Part shown: piece after piece, positions 35,962-45,317 of the stretch
How the letters are laid out: each line of letters opens with the position of its first letter
Position numbering within the stretch: the stretch's first letter is position 1
Source: Bifidobacterium gallicum DSM 20093 = LMG 11596
GTDB lineage: Bacteria > Actinomycetota > Actinomycetes > Actinomycetales > Bifidobacteriaceae
Direction of reading: 5' to 3'
Assembly (NCBI RefSeq): GCF_000741205.1
Contig: NZ_JGYW01000003.1
Location: 1 to 64,000 of the forward strand
DNA: 64,000 nt
Notes under the pieces: model-generated
The model's database searches: none
What the model was told of the DNA's origin: nothing
The model's input: only the letters and a program-made list of their open reading frames with translations
Position numbers and translations under genes: made by a program

Positions 35962-38004
35962 TCAGTGCATCATCCAGATGCGGAACGAACGTGGCGGTAG
36001 TTCGAACATACGCCCATGCTCCCCTTGAGCGGGAGCCTCGAGCGTAATCCCGTGCTGATTCTCCACAGTTGAATCGAGTACGCACGTCCACGTCGGCTCC
36101 TGATTCTGGACATCCTGCGCGCGTGCGCCGTTCATGCTGTTCTCGTCATCCTTGCCCAGCAACACTTGGCGCGGCTCGCAATCCGGGTTCGCCAGCGCCA
36201 GGCACGTGCCGAACCGGTACGCAAGATGGTCACCGTTCGTCTCGATCGCCTCGTGCGCCACGCTGAACCATTCAGGCATCTGCTTGCGCAGCTCAATCAA
36301 GCGCCGGTAATAATCGGTCAGCGGCTGCATGCGTTGCGCACGCGTCCAGTCGATCTGGTTGATCTCCTTACCCGAGTCAAAAGAATTATGATTTCCGTAT
36401 TTCGTCTTGGCAGCCTCTTCACCCGATAGCATGAACGGAACTCCAGCCGCCGTCCAGATCAGTCCTGCAGCAAGCTTGTTGGCCTCCAGCACACGCTGCT
36501 GGGCTTGCCCCGGCTCAGCCGCAAACAGCTCGGTCAAGTCGTCCATGCGCTTGCCATACATGCTGATGCACAGCTTGTCCCACAATGTCAAATCGTCGTG
36601 TGCCGACACGTACTGGATGATTTGGCCCGCATAGCCTTCCCACGTGTCTGGGGTGCGCCATGCGTCCACGGCGAAGGCCACAGCCTCTTTATGGCCGGCT
36701 GCATCGCCGTTGACATAGCCCTGATTCGACACTTCAAACACATGGCCTTTGATTGCGTCTCGCGTCGTGTCGCAGAAATGACCGATGCGCGGGTTGAGCT
36801 TGTCGAGTCCTTCCTTGTCTGCCAGCAAGGTGCCTTCAAGCGTGGCCGTGTCGGCGGCGCGCCATGGTTCGCCATACATGATGATGTCTTTGCCGTCCGG
36901 CAGCGCGTCGAGTGTGGCACGGATGTCGTTCATCGTGTCGGTGTCGATCAGGCCCATCAGGTCAAAACGGAATCCATCCACATGGTATTCTCGCGCCCAA
37001 TAGGCCACCGATTCAACCATGAAACGGCGGAACATGCGATGCTCGGTGAACATGTCGTTGCCACAGCCCGAACCGTTCGACAGCGCACCGCTAGGCAACC
37101 GGCGCACGTAATAACCCGGCACCGTGCGTTCAAACCAGTTGTCTTTGACAAACATGTGGTTGTAGACCACATCCATGATCACTTTGAAGCCGTTGGCATG
37201 CAATGCCTGGATCATGCGCTTGCACTCGTTGATGCGCACGGCGCCATCATATGGGTCCGTTGAGAACGAGCCTTCGGGCACGTTGTAGTTCACAGGGTCA
37301 TAGCCCCAGTTGAACCCATCGGTGCGCGTTTCATCCACGGAACCGTAATCGTAGAACGGCAACAGCTGCACAGCCGTCACGCCAAGTTTCTTGAGGTAGT
37401 CCATGCAGGTCGAGAACGCTTCACCACGTGAATCGTCGCTATCAGGACCATGCTCGCCATCCAGTGTGGTGCCGTTGAGCGTGAACGCCAAATATTTGCC
37501 ACGCAACTGCTCGGGTACACCGCTGTGCGGATCGTTGCTGAACGAACCGACGTGCGCTTCCCAGACCATCGTTTCGCTGAATGGCGTATCAGGGCGCTTA
37601 TCGTCGGCCCAGCCTTCCGGGTCGGTGCGCTTGAGGTCGATAATCATGCTGCGGCGTCCATTGACGCCTGCGGCCTTGGCCCACGGGTCGGCCGAACGCT
37701 GTGTGGTGCCGTCTTGCATCCACAGCAAAAAGTCGTAATACATGCCATCGAGGTTCTCGTCACTATGCCATGTCCAAGACCCGTCAGGTTGTTGTGTCAT
37801 CGGATGGGACGCGAGATGGTCCACGTTGAATTCGCGTTCCTCACCGTACTGGAACAGTCGCAGCGTGACGGCATGCGCAGTAGGCGCCCAGAGCGCCACA
37901 TCGGTGCCGGACTCGGTGATGGTGGCGCCCAGTGGACGCTCCAAGCACAGCGGATACGGTTCCACTGAATTTGCCTGTGAATTGTCCTGCATTGCAAAAG
38001 CCAT
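35962..38004 (-). CDS. pulA: Type I pullulanase (alpha-1,6-debranching enzyme, GH13_14)
   Basis: Hydrolyses alpha-1,6 branches in pullulan, limit dextrins or imported branched maltodextrins. The 680 residues have no signal peptide, so it acts in the cytoplasm on imported oligosaccharides or glycogen. The N-terminal part is a CBM48-like module (LGATITESGTDVALWAPTA). The type I pullulanase signature FNWGYDP is at 231-237. The GH13 catalytic residues are Asp348 (DGFRFDLMG), Glu379 (IMYGEPW) and Asp470 (VSAHDD). The start ATG 38004 follows AAGGA. It lies downstream of malG on the minus strand, but two hairpins separate them, one terminator-like, so pulA may be expressed at a lower level or from its own promoter. 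Confidence 0.93.
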   Translation of the reverse strand: MAFAMQDNSQANSVEPYPLCLERPLGATITESGTDVALWAPTAHAVTLRLFQYGEEREFNVDHLASHPMTQQPDGSWTWHSDENLDGMYYDFLLWMQDGTTQRSADPWAKAAGVNGRRSMIIDLKRTDPEGWADDKRPDTPFSETMVWEAHVGSFSNDPHSGVPEQLRGKYLAFTLNGTTLDGEHGPDSDDSRGEAFSTCMDYLKKLGVTAVQLLPFYDYGSVDETRTDGFNWGYDPVNYNVPEGSFSTDPYDGAVRINECKRMIQALHANGFKVIMDVVYNHMFVKDNWFERTVPGYYVRRLPSGALSNGSGCGNDMFTEHRMFRRFMVESVAYWAREYHVDGFRFDLMGLIDTDTMNDIRATLDALPDGKDIIMYGEPWRAADTATLEGTLLADKEGLDKLNPRIGHFCDTTRDAIKGHVFEVSNQGYVNGDAAGHKEAVAFAVDAWRTPDTWEGYAGQIIQYVSAHDDLTLWDKLCISMYGKRMDDLTELFAAEPGQAQQRVLEANKLAAGLIWTAAGVPFMLSGEEAAKTKYGNHNSFDSGKEINQIDWTRAQRMQPLTDYYRRLIELRKQMPEWFSVAHEAIETNGDHLAYRFGTCLALANPDCEPRQVLLGKDDENSMNGARAQDVQNQEPTWTCVLDSTVENQHGITLEAPAQGEHGRMFELPPRSFRIWMMH

Positions 38005-38142
38005 TGGTGTGATTGGTCCTTACATCAAAAAGTTCGTGAAAGAAAGCATCGGGCATGTGGGGCCGGATGTGGTAGGGGGTGAAAACGGAAATCAAAAAGA
38101 ATAATGTCAAGCAGTCCGTGCGATACCGGGCGGGCCATGTCC

Positions 38143-38180
38143 AAAAATCGGCTAGTCACTGCAATACCAGTGGCTAGCCG
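38143..38180 (-). terminator. Terminator-like stem downstream of malG
   Basis: Read on the minus strand, CGGCTAGCCACTG pairs with CAGTGACTAGCCG and is followed by ATTTTTGG. A second stem, CCGGCAGCG / CGCTGCCGG (38193-38225), lies closer to malG. Confidence 0.75.
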
Positions 38181-38241
38181 AGTGAAGTGGAACCGGCAGC
38201 GCAACGTCAAGCGAGACGCTGCCGGCACAGGTCAATGGGAA

Positions 38242-39147
38242 TCAGCCCTTGACGGCGCCTGCCATCGACGTGGTGTAGAAGCGCTGCATCACGATGAACA
38301 GGATTGCGATCGGGATCGAGATCAGCACAGCACCTGCGGCGAAGCGGGCGTACCAGGACTGGATGTATTCCTTCTGCAGCATCTGCCACAGGCCCAGCGA
38401 AGCCGTGTAGGTGGTCTGCGTACGGCAGATGACCTTGGCCATGACGAAGTCGAGCCACGGGGTCAGGAAGCCGATAATCGCCTGATACACAATCATTGGC
38501 TTACAAACCGGGATGATAATCTTCGTGAACACCTGCCAACGGTTGCAGCCGTCGAGCATGGCGGCCTCGTCAAGCGAGGTCGGAATCGTGTCCATGAAGC
38601 CCTTCATCACGTAGAAGCCGGCGCCCGTACCTGCCGAGTAGACGATGATCAGAGCGATGATCGTCATGCTCGCGCTCGTCAAGCCCAAAGCCTTGAGGAT
38701 GAAGTAAATGGCGACGACGGCCATGATGCCCGGGAACATGCCGAGGATCAGCACGAAGTTCATGAAGAAACGACGGCCGCGGAAACGCATACGGCTGATG
38801 CAGTATGCGACCGAGAGCACGAAGAACACCGAGATGATGCACACGAAGATAGCGATGATCAACGTGTTCATGAACATGCGCGGGAAGTCAAGCACGTTGC
38901 GCTCGGCGAACAGCTTGACGTAGTTGTTGAACGTGTATTCCGTCGGGAAGAACGTGGCCGTATACGGGGCCGTGTTCTTGTTGAAGCTCTCGAGGAACAC
39001 CCATACGATCGGCAACAGCCAGACGATGGCCAGAGCCGTCAGCAGGATGTAGACCAGGATGTCTGCAAGGATGCGGCGCTTGCGCTGATCCTGCATGAAA
39101 CCAATGGATTCGGAAGCGGGAACCTTAGCCGCGGTATGTTTACTCAC
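38242..39147 (-). CDS. malG: Maltodextrin ABC transporter permease MalG
   Basis: One of two membrane subunits of an ATP-driven maltose/maltodextrin importer. The 301 residues have six predicted helices and the EAA loop EAAMLDGCNRWQVFTKIIIP that contacts the ATPase. GTG 39147 overlaps the malF stop by four bases and follows AGGAGGG, so the two are translationally coupled. No ATPase (MsmK/MalK) gene lies in the window; bifidobacteria commonly use a shared ATPase encoded elsewhere. Confidence 0.92.
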   Translation of the reverse strand: MSKHTAAKVPASESIGFMQDQRKRRILADILVYILLTALAIVWLLPIVWVFLESFNKNTAPYTATFFPTEYTFNNYVKLFAERNVLDFPRMFMNTLIIAIFVCIISVFFVLSVAYCISRMRFRGRRFFMNFVLILGMFPGIMAVVAIYFILKALGLTSASMTIIALIIVYSAGTGAGFYVMKGFMDTIPTSLDEAAMLDGCNRWQVFTKIIIPVCKPMIVYQAIIGFLTPWLDFVMAKVICRTQTTYTASLGLWQMLQKEYIQSWYARFAAGAVLISIPIAILFIVMQRFYTTSMAGAVKG

Positions 39148-40550
39148 CGGAAGCCCTCCTCGTTCTTGTACGAACCGGTGCTGCGGTACGTGATCAGCGA
39201 GACGATGGCAAGCACGATGAACGTCATGATGCCGATGACTGCGCCGAGGTTGTAATCGTTCTTCTCAACAGTCAGCTTGTACAGCCAGGTGATGAGCAAA
39301 TCAGTCTTACCTGCCGAAGCGCCGACCGGTGTCGGCTCGCCCTTGGTCAACAGGTAGATGACGTTGAAGTTGTTCACGTTGCCCGTGAACGTGGTGATCA
39401 GGTATGGCGTGAGCACGAAGAAGATGTACGGCATCGTGATCTTCGTGAACGTCTGCCACCAGTTGGCGCCGTCGATGCGGGCGGCCTCATACAGGTCGGC
39501 AGGAATGTTCTGCAGAATACCGGTGACCTGCATGATCGTGTACGGAATACCAACCCAGAGGTTGACGATGATGACCGTGACACGGGCCCAGTTGGCGTCA
39601 ACGAGGAACGGCAGCGGGCTGTCAATCCAGCCCCAGCTCTGCAGCAGGCGGTTGATAGCGCCCTGCGGCTGCAGCATCTGGCTCATGACGAGCAGCGACA
39701 CGAACTGCGGCACTGCGATCGACATCGAGAAGATGGCGCGCCACACGCTCTTGCCGGCCGTGGTCGGACGGTTGAGGATCATGGCCAGGAACAGGCCGAG
39801 GAAGAAGTTCAGGAACGTGGCGAAGAACGCCCAGATCAGCGTCCAGCCGAGGACCGACAGGAACAGCTTGCCGTTGACAATGCTGCCCGTGCTGGCGAAC
39901 ACTTCCTTGAACGAATTCAGGCCGTCCCAGTCGAACAGCACCAGATGGTTGTGGTCGTAGTTCGTGAACGCCATCGAGATCATGAAGATCAACGGCAGCA
40001 CGGTGAAGATGGCGATGCCGAGGATCGGCAGGAACATCAACGTGATGTTGGCGCGTTGGTTGAGCATGGCCTTGACGTCCTGGCCGAACGTGAGGGCATG
40101 GCCTTCGGCCTTGACCTCGCACTGCGCCTTGTATGCCGAACGGATCGACATGATCCACCATGCGATGAACACGAGGCAAATCACGACAGTGGCAACGCCG
40201 TACAGCAAGATGACCACGGAGTTGTCGCCGGCTTCATAGTGGTAGAAACCGTCGGCGTCCTTGACCTGACGCTGCTCATGGTCACCGAGTGACGGCAGCA
40301 TGCTCAGGTTGTGGGCACCCGAGAAAATCATGAACAGAATGAACAGAACCTCACCGGCAAACAGCAGCAGACCCTTGATGATCTGCTTATGCATAACGTT
40401 GCCGAGGCCGAACACAATGATCGACAACTTGGTCCAGACATCACCATTCGCCAAAGCGTTCTTCAGCGAATACGGCGATGGCGGAATGTATTCCGCCCCT
40501 AATTTGCGGGCTTTTTTGGCCGCACGGGGGGAAAGCGTGGTGGCACTCAT
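39144..40550 (-). CDS. malF: Maltodextrin ABC transporter permease MalF
   Basis: The partner permease, 468 residues. The N-terminal third carries additional membrane helices (GLLLFAGEVLFILFMIFSGA, VVILLYGVATVVICLVFIAW) before the transport core, as in MalF. The EAA loop reads EAARIDGANWWQTFTKITMP. ATG 40550 (MSATTLS) follows GGTAGG; the GTG six bases upstream is less likely. malE precedes it, separated by two stem-loops, and malG follows with overlap. Confidence 0.92.
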   Translation of the reverse strand: MSATTLSPRAAKKARKLGAEYIPPSPYSLKNALANGDVWTKLSIIVFGLGNVMHKQIIKGLLLFAGEVLFILFMIFSGAHNLSMLPSLGDHEQRQVKDADGFYHYEAGDNSVVILLYGVATVVICLVFIAWWIMSIRSAYKAQCEVKAEGHALTFGQDVKAMLNQRANITLMFLPILGIAIFTVLPLIFMISMAFTNYDHNHLVLFDWDGLNSFKEVFASTGSIVNGKLFLSVLGWTLIWAFFATFLNFFLGLFLAMILNRPTTAGKSVWRAIFSMSIAVPQFVSLLVMSQMLQPQGAINRLLQSWGWIDSPLPFLVDANWARVTVIIVNLWVGIPYTIMQVTGILQNIPADLYEAARIDGANWWQTFTKITMPYIFFVLTPYLITTFTGNVNNFNVIYLLTKGEPTPVGASAGKTDLLITWLYKLTVEKNDYNLGAVIGIMTFIVLAIVSLITYRSTGSYKNEEGFR

Positions 40551-40642
40551 GGGCACCTACCGCCTCTCTCTTGTAAAAATGAACTCTCCAAAGAAAACAC
40601 CAGGCAGGCATCCAATTGGCTCCGGACGCCGCCGGCCGAATG

Positions 40643-40699
40643 AAAAGCAAAAGGAATCTCGAACAGATCCGAAGAGAGTCCGGATCTCTTCGAGATTCC
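40643..40699 (-). terminator. Partial terminator between malE and malF
   Basis: On the minus strand GGAATCTCGAA with inner AGATCCG pairs with its complement (40653-40699), followed by TTTTGCTTTT. It is the second of two stems in this gap. Confidence 0.7.
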
Positions 40700-40726
40700 C
40701 CTGCTATGACGGGTCATACCGCCGAC

Positions 40727-40763
40727 AAAACGGAGCATCGGGAGTGTGAATGACGATGCTCCG
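40727..40763 (-). terminator. Terminator just after malE
   Basis: On the minus strand CGGAGCATCG (40754-40763) pairs with CGATGCTCCG (40731-40740), followed by TTTTG. Confidence 0.7.
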
Positions 40764-40835
40764 TCTGTGGGACCGCCGTTAGCGGTCATTTATGATATGG
40801 GCCGGATTGGCGCGTTGGCGCCGATCCGGATGCAA

Positions 40836-42107
40836 TCACTGCTGGAAGGAGGCCAGAGCCTTGGTCAGCTGGTCTTCCCAATCCTTGGTCTTGGCTTCAG
40901 CATTATCAGCCGTCACGTCCTTGTTGACGATGGCCTTGCCGAAGGACTCGGCCGGGGTCCACCATTCGTTCATGGCAGCGATGGTCGGCTGAACGATGGA
41001 GGTGTTGGCGATCGTGTTGATCTGAGCCTGGGCAGCCGGATCCGCGGAGATGCCTTCGAGATCAGCCAGCGACTTGTCGGTCGGGATGATCTGGCGCTTC
41101 TCCCAGTGCAGCTTCTGAGCCTCAGTGGAGCCCAGGAAGCCAGCGAACAGAGCGGCAGCCTTGGTGTTGGAAGCGTTCGGGTTGTAGGCGGCAGCCTTGG
41201 AACCAGCGAACGACTTCATCTGCATGTCTTCACCAGCGCAGTTGAAGGTCGGCAGCTGGGCAGCGGCGTAGTTGTCGCCCAGAGCTTCCTTGACGGAAGC
41301 GGCATCCCAGGAGCCCGAGAAGTAGACGTCAGCGTCGCCCGTCTTGAGGGCAGCGAGGCCGGAGCCATCCTGATCGTTGATGAAGTTGGCGTTGTTGGCC
41401 ACGTCGACGAGGTACTTGGAGACATCCACAGCCTTGTCGCCGAACTTGATGCCTTCCTTGACGTCGGTGCCGTTCTCACCGAAGAACGTCATGCCGCCAC
41501 CGACATAGAATGCCGGGATGTACCAGGAGTTGCTCAGCGGGAAGGCAACCTTGCCCTTCTCGAGCAGCGTGTTGAAGCTCTTGATGTCGTCGGCGCTGTA
41601 CTTGGACTTGTTGTAGTACATGAACCAAGTGTTGCCCGTGTAAGGAACGCCGTACAGCTTGCCGTCGGTGCCCTGGACGGAGTTGACCATGGACGTGTCG
41701 TTCTGTTCCTTGACCTGGGAAGCAACCGAATCCGGCAGCTCGCCGATGGCCTTGAGGTCGATCAGCGTACCGAGCTGATCGTTTGCGAACATGTAGACGT
41801 CAGCAGCGGCCGAAGGATCGGTCTTGACCTGCTTGGAGACGTCACCTTCGGAGACGACGTCGTTCTTCCACGTCACTTCATACTCAGGGTGAGCCTTGGC
41901 GAAGGCATCCTCAACGGCCTTCAGCCAGTTGCCCTGGTCATCGGCCTGATCTTCGGCCGGCGCCCACACGCTCAGCGTGACCTTCTCGGTGGAACCCGAG
42001 GAAGCGGTAGAGTTGGAGTTGGAGTTGTTGTCGGAACCGCAAGCCGCGAGCGGAAGCAGCATAGCAGCAGCGGCGGCAAAGCCAACCGACTTCTTCCAAT
42101 TGATCAT
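40836..42107 (-). CDS. malE: Maltodextrin-binding lipoprotein MalE
   Basis: The extracellular solute-binding protein of the importer, 423 residues. The lipobox LPLAACG places the lipidated Cys at residue 23, followed by an Asn/Ser linker and a family 1 binding fold (VTLSVWAPAEDQ, YGVPYTGNTWFMYYNKSK, FAGSKAAAYNP). Trp and Tyr residues likely to stack on sugar rings are present (TWFMYYN, SWYIPAFY). The ribosome binding sequence GAAAGGTGAT precedes ATG 42107. An operator-like TTGCAAACGT lies 114 bp upstream in the region shared with the divergent GH13 gene. Confidence 0.92.
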   Translation of the reverse strand: MINWKKSVGFAAAAAMLLPLAACGSDNNSNSNSTASSGSTEKVTLSVWAPAEDQADDQGNWLKAVEDAFAKAHPEYEVTWKNDVVSEGDVSKQVKTDPSAAADVYMFANDQLGTLIDLKAIGELPDSVASQVKEQNDTSMVNSVQGTDGKLYGVPYTGNTWFMYYNKSKYSADDIKSFNTLLEKGKVAFPLSNSWYIPAFYVGGGMTFFGENGTDVKEGIKFGDKAVDVSKYLVDVANNANFINDQDGSGLAALKTGDADVYFSGSWDAASVKEALGDNYAAAQLPTFNCAGEDMQMKSFAGSKAAAYNPNASNTKAAALFAGFLGSTEAQKLHWEKRQIIPTDKSLADLEGISADPAAQAQINTIANTSIVQPTIAAMNEWWTPAESFGKAIVNKDVTADNAEAKTKDWEDQLTKALASFQQ

Positions 42108-42220
42108 CTTCGATCACCTTTCATTTTCTCAATCATTTCCACAGTCGCACCGCGCTCAATTCCTTACCCCACAAGGCATGACGAATTCACGATGTTTCCG
42201 TGCGTTACACTGTACCATAG

Positions 42221-42236
42221 TTGCAAACGTATTCAA
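42221..42236. promoter_or_regulatory. LacI-type operator between malE and GH13 gene
   Basis: TTGCAAACGTATTCAA lies in the 219-bp divergent region and could control both genes. Confidence 0.6.
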
Positions 42237-42326
42237 GTTCGCTCATTCCATGCTGGACGAATCCCCCCTCCTTTTCCAGCATCACGGAGCGTCTCAAATC
42301 TGCAGTAATCATGTAAGGAACCCGTC

Positions 42327-43997
42327 ATGACCCCCTTCACCTCTCGGACGAAAGCATGGCTCAACACGGCCGTGTTCTATCAGATTTACCCCTCAAGCTT
42401 TCAGGATTCGAACGGCGATGGCATCGGAGATTTGCAAGGCATAATTTCTAGGCTCGATTACCTGCAAAAACTTGGCATTTCGGGCATCTGGATTAGTCCA
42501 ATATATGATTCGCCGTTTCGTGATGGCGGCTATGATGTGCGCGATTTCTGCAACGTTGCAGAACGGTTCGGCAATAATGACGATGCAGTGAAACTGTTTC
42601 ATGAAGCGCATAATCGAGGCCTGCGCGTGCTGCTCGATTTGGTGCCCGGACATACGAGTGATGAACATGCTTGGTTTGCCGATAGCAAACAAGCCACACC
42701 TGTTCACTACGCGGATAGATACATCTGGACCGACGACTGGATTGCCGGCGGTGACGGTTTGCCCTTCATCGCGGGTACGGCCGACCGCAATGGCGCCTAC
42801 ATCACGAACTTCTTCTCGTTCCAGCCCGCACTCAATTACGGATTCGGAGAGCGTCAGCGCGTCTGGCAGACCGAACCGTTGCAAGGCGCCGCATTGGACA
42901 CGGCCCAAGCACTCGTGGATGTGATCCGCTTCTGGCTGGAGTTGGGCGCGGACGGCTTCCGCGTGGACATGGCTGATTCGCTTGTCAAGTTTGATGATGC
43001 GGGAGCTGTGGGCAAAGAGCAGACACGCCGTGTGTGGCAGTGGGTGTTTGACCAGGTGCGCCCTGATTTTCCCGATGCCGTGTTCGTCTCGGAATGGGGA
43101 CGGCCTGACCAGTCCTTGGACGCCGGCTTTGACATGGATTTCTATCTGGATTGGCGTTGGGATGGCATTCCGAACGGCTATAACATGCTGCTACGCAACA
43201 CGTCGACGCCACTTGAACACGATGATGACGCGAGCTATTTCAACGCCGATAGCGCCACTGGCATCGCGCCGTTCCTGGCCGAGTATGAGCCGCGTCTGGG
43301 GGCTGCGCAGCAGGCTGGCGGATTGTTTGATTTCATCACGTGCAACCACGACACGGTGCGTGTGCGCCCAAGGCTTAGCGAGCTTGAGGTGAAGCTGGCT
43401 TATGCCACGTTGTTGACGCTGCCGGGCGCCCCGTTTGTCTATTACGGCGACGAAATCGGCATGTGCTACCGCACGTTGCCCACGAAGGAAGGCGGCTATG
43501 TGCGCACGGGCACGCGTACGCCGATGCAATGGGACAGCGCACAGACCAACGATGGCTTCTCCACGGCCAGCGCCGAGGACCTCTATTTGCCGGTCGATCC
43601 GGACCCCGATGCGGAATCGGTCAACGATGCCATTGATGACGTCGATTCGCTGTGGCATGTGGTGCATGACTTGATTGCGCTCAAGAAGCAGCATGCGGCG
43701 TTGGGATCCTATGCCGGGTATCGCACGTTGTTCTCGTCCGACACGCAGCGCTCCTATGTGTTCGAACGCTTCAGTGACGCCGACGCAAACGATGGTGCAT
43801 TGGATGCCGCGGGCGCGCAGCGTGTCATTGTGGCTGTGAATCCGTCACGACATGCGGAAACGGTGTCGTTGCAGGAGTTGCCTGACGGATGGTCAGGCAA
43901 GTTGACCGCGCTGTATACGGTCAACGACGTCAGTGCTTCCGACGACATGTTGACGTTGGGCGCCCAGAGTTTTGCCGTGTTCATGCTGGGTGAATGA
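42327..43997 (+). CDS. GH13 alpha-amylase-family hydrolase, cytoplasmic
   Basis: A 556-residue GH13 enzyme without a signal peptide, probably an alpha-glucosidase or oligosaccharide hydrolase/transglycosylase acting on imported maltodextrins. It has AVFYQIYPSSFQDSNGDGIG at the N-terminus, LLDLVPGHTSDEH near 102-114, and catalytic Asp214 (DGFRVDMADS), Glu256 (VFVSEWG) and Asp342 (TCNHDT). The motif VPGHTS replaces the usual VPNHTS, and the Glu site reads SEWG, so it differs from the enzyme at 55521 and may belong to another GH13 subfamily. It is divergent from malE and shares its operator. Exact substrate unknown. Confidence 0.85.
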   Translation: MTPFTSRTKAWLNTAVFYQIYPSSFQDSNGDGIGDLQGIISRLDYLQKLGISGIWISPIYDSPFRDGGYDVRDFCNVAERFGNNDDAVKLFHEAHNRGLRVLLDLVPGHTSDEHAWFADSKQATPVHYADRYIWTDDWIAGGDGLPFIAGTADRNGAYITNFFSFQPALNYGFGERQRVWQTEPLQGAALDTAQALVDVIRFWLELGADGFRVDMADSLVKFDDAGAVGKEQTRRVWQWVFDQVRPDFPDAVFVSEWGRPDQSLDAGFDMDFYLDWRWDGIPNGYNMLLRNTSTPLEHDDDASYFNADSATGIAPFLAEYEPRLGAAQQAGGLFDFITCNHDTVRVRPRLSELEVKLAYATLLTLPGAPFVYYGDEIGMCYRTLPTKEGGYVRTGTRTPMQWDSAQTNDGFSTASAEDLYLPVDPDPDAESVNDAIDDVDSLWHVVHDLIALKKQHAALGSYAGYRTLFSSDTQRSYVFERFSDADANDGALDAAGAQRVIVAVNPSRHAETVSLQELPDGWSGKLTALYTVNDVSASDDMLTLGAQSFAVFMLGE

Positions 43998-44044
43998 CCG
44001 GATTGTTGACATCATTGTTGAACCGGTAACGGCCACAACACGCA

Positions 44045-44085
44045 AGTGGGCGGTTGCATTGGTGTGCAACCGCCCACTGCTGTTT
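44045..44085 (+). terminator. Terminator after GH13 gene
   Basis: Arms AGTGGGCGGTTGCA (44045-44058) and TGCAACCGCCCACT (44065-44078) followed by GCTGTTT; placed to serve the convergent HAD gene as well. Confidence 0.75.
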
Positions 44086-44139
44086 CATATGGCTGATTCA
44101 CATGGCTGGCATGTGGACCGTTCGCTGTGACGCATGCAT

Positions 44140-44910
44140 TCAGGCCACAGGCTGCGGCGCGCGCACCGCATCATGCTTGAGAATGTATTCGAGCACGGCA
44201 CCGTAATCGGCTCCTTCCAGCGCCAGCGTGGCGGCGTCTTGCGCGCGTCCCGCATCGGGATCGTTGTCGGTATGCAAATACACGGTGTCGAATCCGGCAT
44301 GGCGTGCGCCATCGATATCGCAATGCACGTTGTTGCCCACCATCAGCACTTCATCGGGACTGACCTGATTGCGTTCCGTCACGGTGTCGAACAATCCTTT
44401 GGCTGGCTTGCGCAGGCCTTCTTCGCTAGAGATCGTGATCGCATCGAACTCGCCAAGCAGTCCGAGCTCTTTCATTTCGGGCACTGTATAGCATGTCTGG
44501 GCATTGCTCAGCAAGACCACGCGGTAGCCCTCCTTGCGCAAACGCCTCAACAGTTCCACAGCCCCCGGGAACAGCTTGAGATGCTTGGTCGCGGCTTTCC
44601 TGAACGCCCAAGCGCAACGCTGCACCGTGTCGTCATCGGCATCAAACCACAAAACGGAAAGCAACCCGCGATACGCATCCATCAAGTCCGGTTCAAAATC
44701 CGGATCCATGTCCATGTGTTCGCGGTCCGGCATAAAACATGCCCCGAATTGGCCACGCAATTCATCATTGTTGTGGTAGAGCGCCCCATCGCGGTCCAAT
44801 TCAAAACGCAGCGCATCCCATGCCGACTCCAGCGATTCATCCGTAATGTTGTCGACGAGCGTGCCATATAAATCAAAGGCGATGACCTTGTATCGTTGTG
44901 TAGCTGCCAT
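44140..44910 (-). CDS. HAD-superfamily hydrolase
   Basis: A 256-residue cytoplasmic phosphatase of the haloacid dehalogenase type. Motif I is FDLYGTLVD with nucleophile Asp13; VVLLSNAQ is motif II; the Lys is in EEGLRKPAKGLF; motif IV is MVGNNVHCDIDGA. The tyrosine at position +2 of motif I (DLY) matches the haloacid-dehalogenase subgroup rather than the DxD phosphatases, so the substrate is open. A ribosome binding sequence GGGGTGAG precedes ATG 44910. It sits between the GH13 gene and malQ, so a role in removing sugar phosphates is possible but unproven. Confidence 0.85.
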   Translation of the reverse strand: MAATQRYKVIAFDLYGTLVDNITDESLESAWDALRFELDRDGALYHNNDELRGQFGACFMPDREHMDMDPDFEPDLMDAYRGLLSVLWFDADDDTVQRCAWAFRKAATKHLKLFPGAVELLRRLRKEGYRVVLLSNAQTCYTVPEMKELGLLGEFDAITISSEEGLRKPAKGLFDTVTERNQVSPDEVLMVGNNVHCDIDGARHAGFDTVYLHTDNDPDAGRAQDAATLALEGADYGAVLEYILKHDAVRAPQPVA

Positions 44911-45077
44911 AGCTCACCCCTTTCATATGCGCTGTTGTTCACCCTACATGAAACGTACACCCGTTTGGTTGACCAATCCACCAAATCCCTCATCATTTGC
45001 ACACTTTTCACAGATTTACGTCATAAGGTGTCGCTGCTGTATGTGGTATGGGATGCGCACCGGCCGCGTAACATGGA

Positions 45078-45093
45078 TTGCAAACGTTGCGCA
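45078..45093. promoter_or_regulatory. LacI-type operator upstream of malQ (distal)
   Basis: TTGCAAACGTTGCGCA is a near-palindromic match to the operator family. Confidence 0.6.
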
Positions 45094-45167
45094 CCAGGGA
45101 ACTACAGCGGCAATGGTTGCGTGCACAGAAATCAATCAAAATCAAGGAAAACGACACCCCATATCGC

Positions 45168-45179
45168 GTTGCAAACGAT
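45168..45179. promoter_or_regulatory. LacI-type operator upstream of malQ (proximal)
   Basis: GTTGCAAACGAT carries the same half-site about 140 bp before the malQ start. Confidence 0.5.
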
Positions 45180-45317
45180 GGCAGTGTGCGGTAATCTGGA
45201 CGCAATGGTGAGCGCGGTCGCAACCCGCAGTCCTGTGCGACGAAGCACGGGGGTACTGTCAGGAACCCGCCGAATCCCCAAGAAAACACACATCTTACGC
45301 GTATAAGGAGGGCAACG

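Larger units (their letters stand above)
44911..45317. other. Divergent regulatory region of HAD gene and malQ
   Basis: About 400 bp without a supported gene. It holds two LacI-type sites, at 45078-45093 (TTGCAAACGTTGCGCA) and 45168-45179 (GTTGCAAACGAT), spaced about 90 bp apart, and the malQ ribosome binding site AAGGAGG near 45304. Confidence 0.6.

Noticed and set aside
38104-39255. A 383-codon plus-strand frame opposite malG
   Set aside because: Asp/His/Arg-rich shadow of membrane-protein codons; malG is certain.
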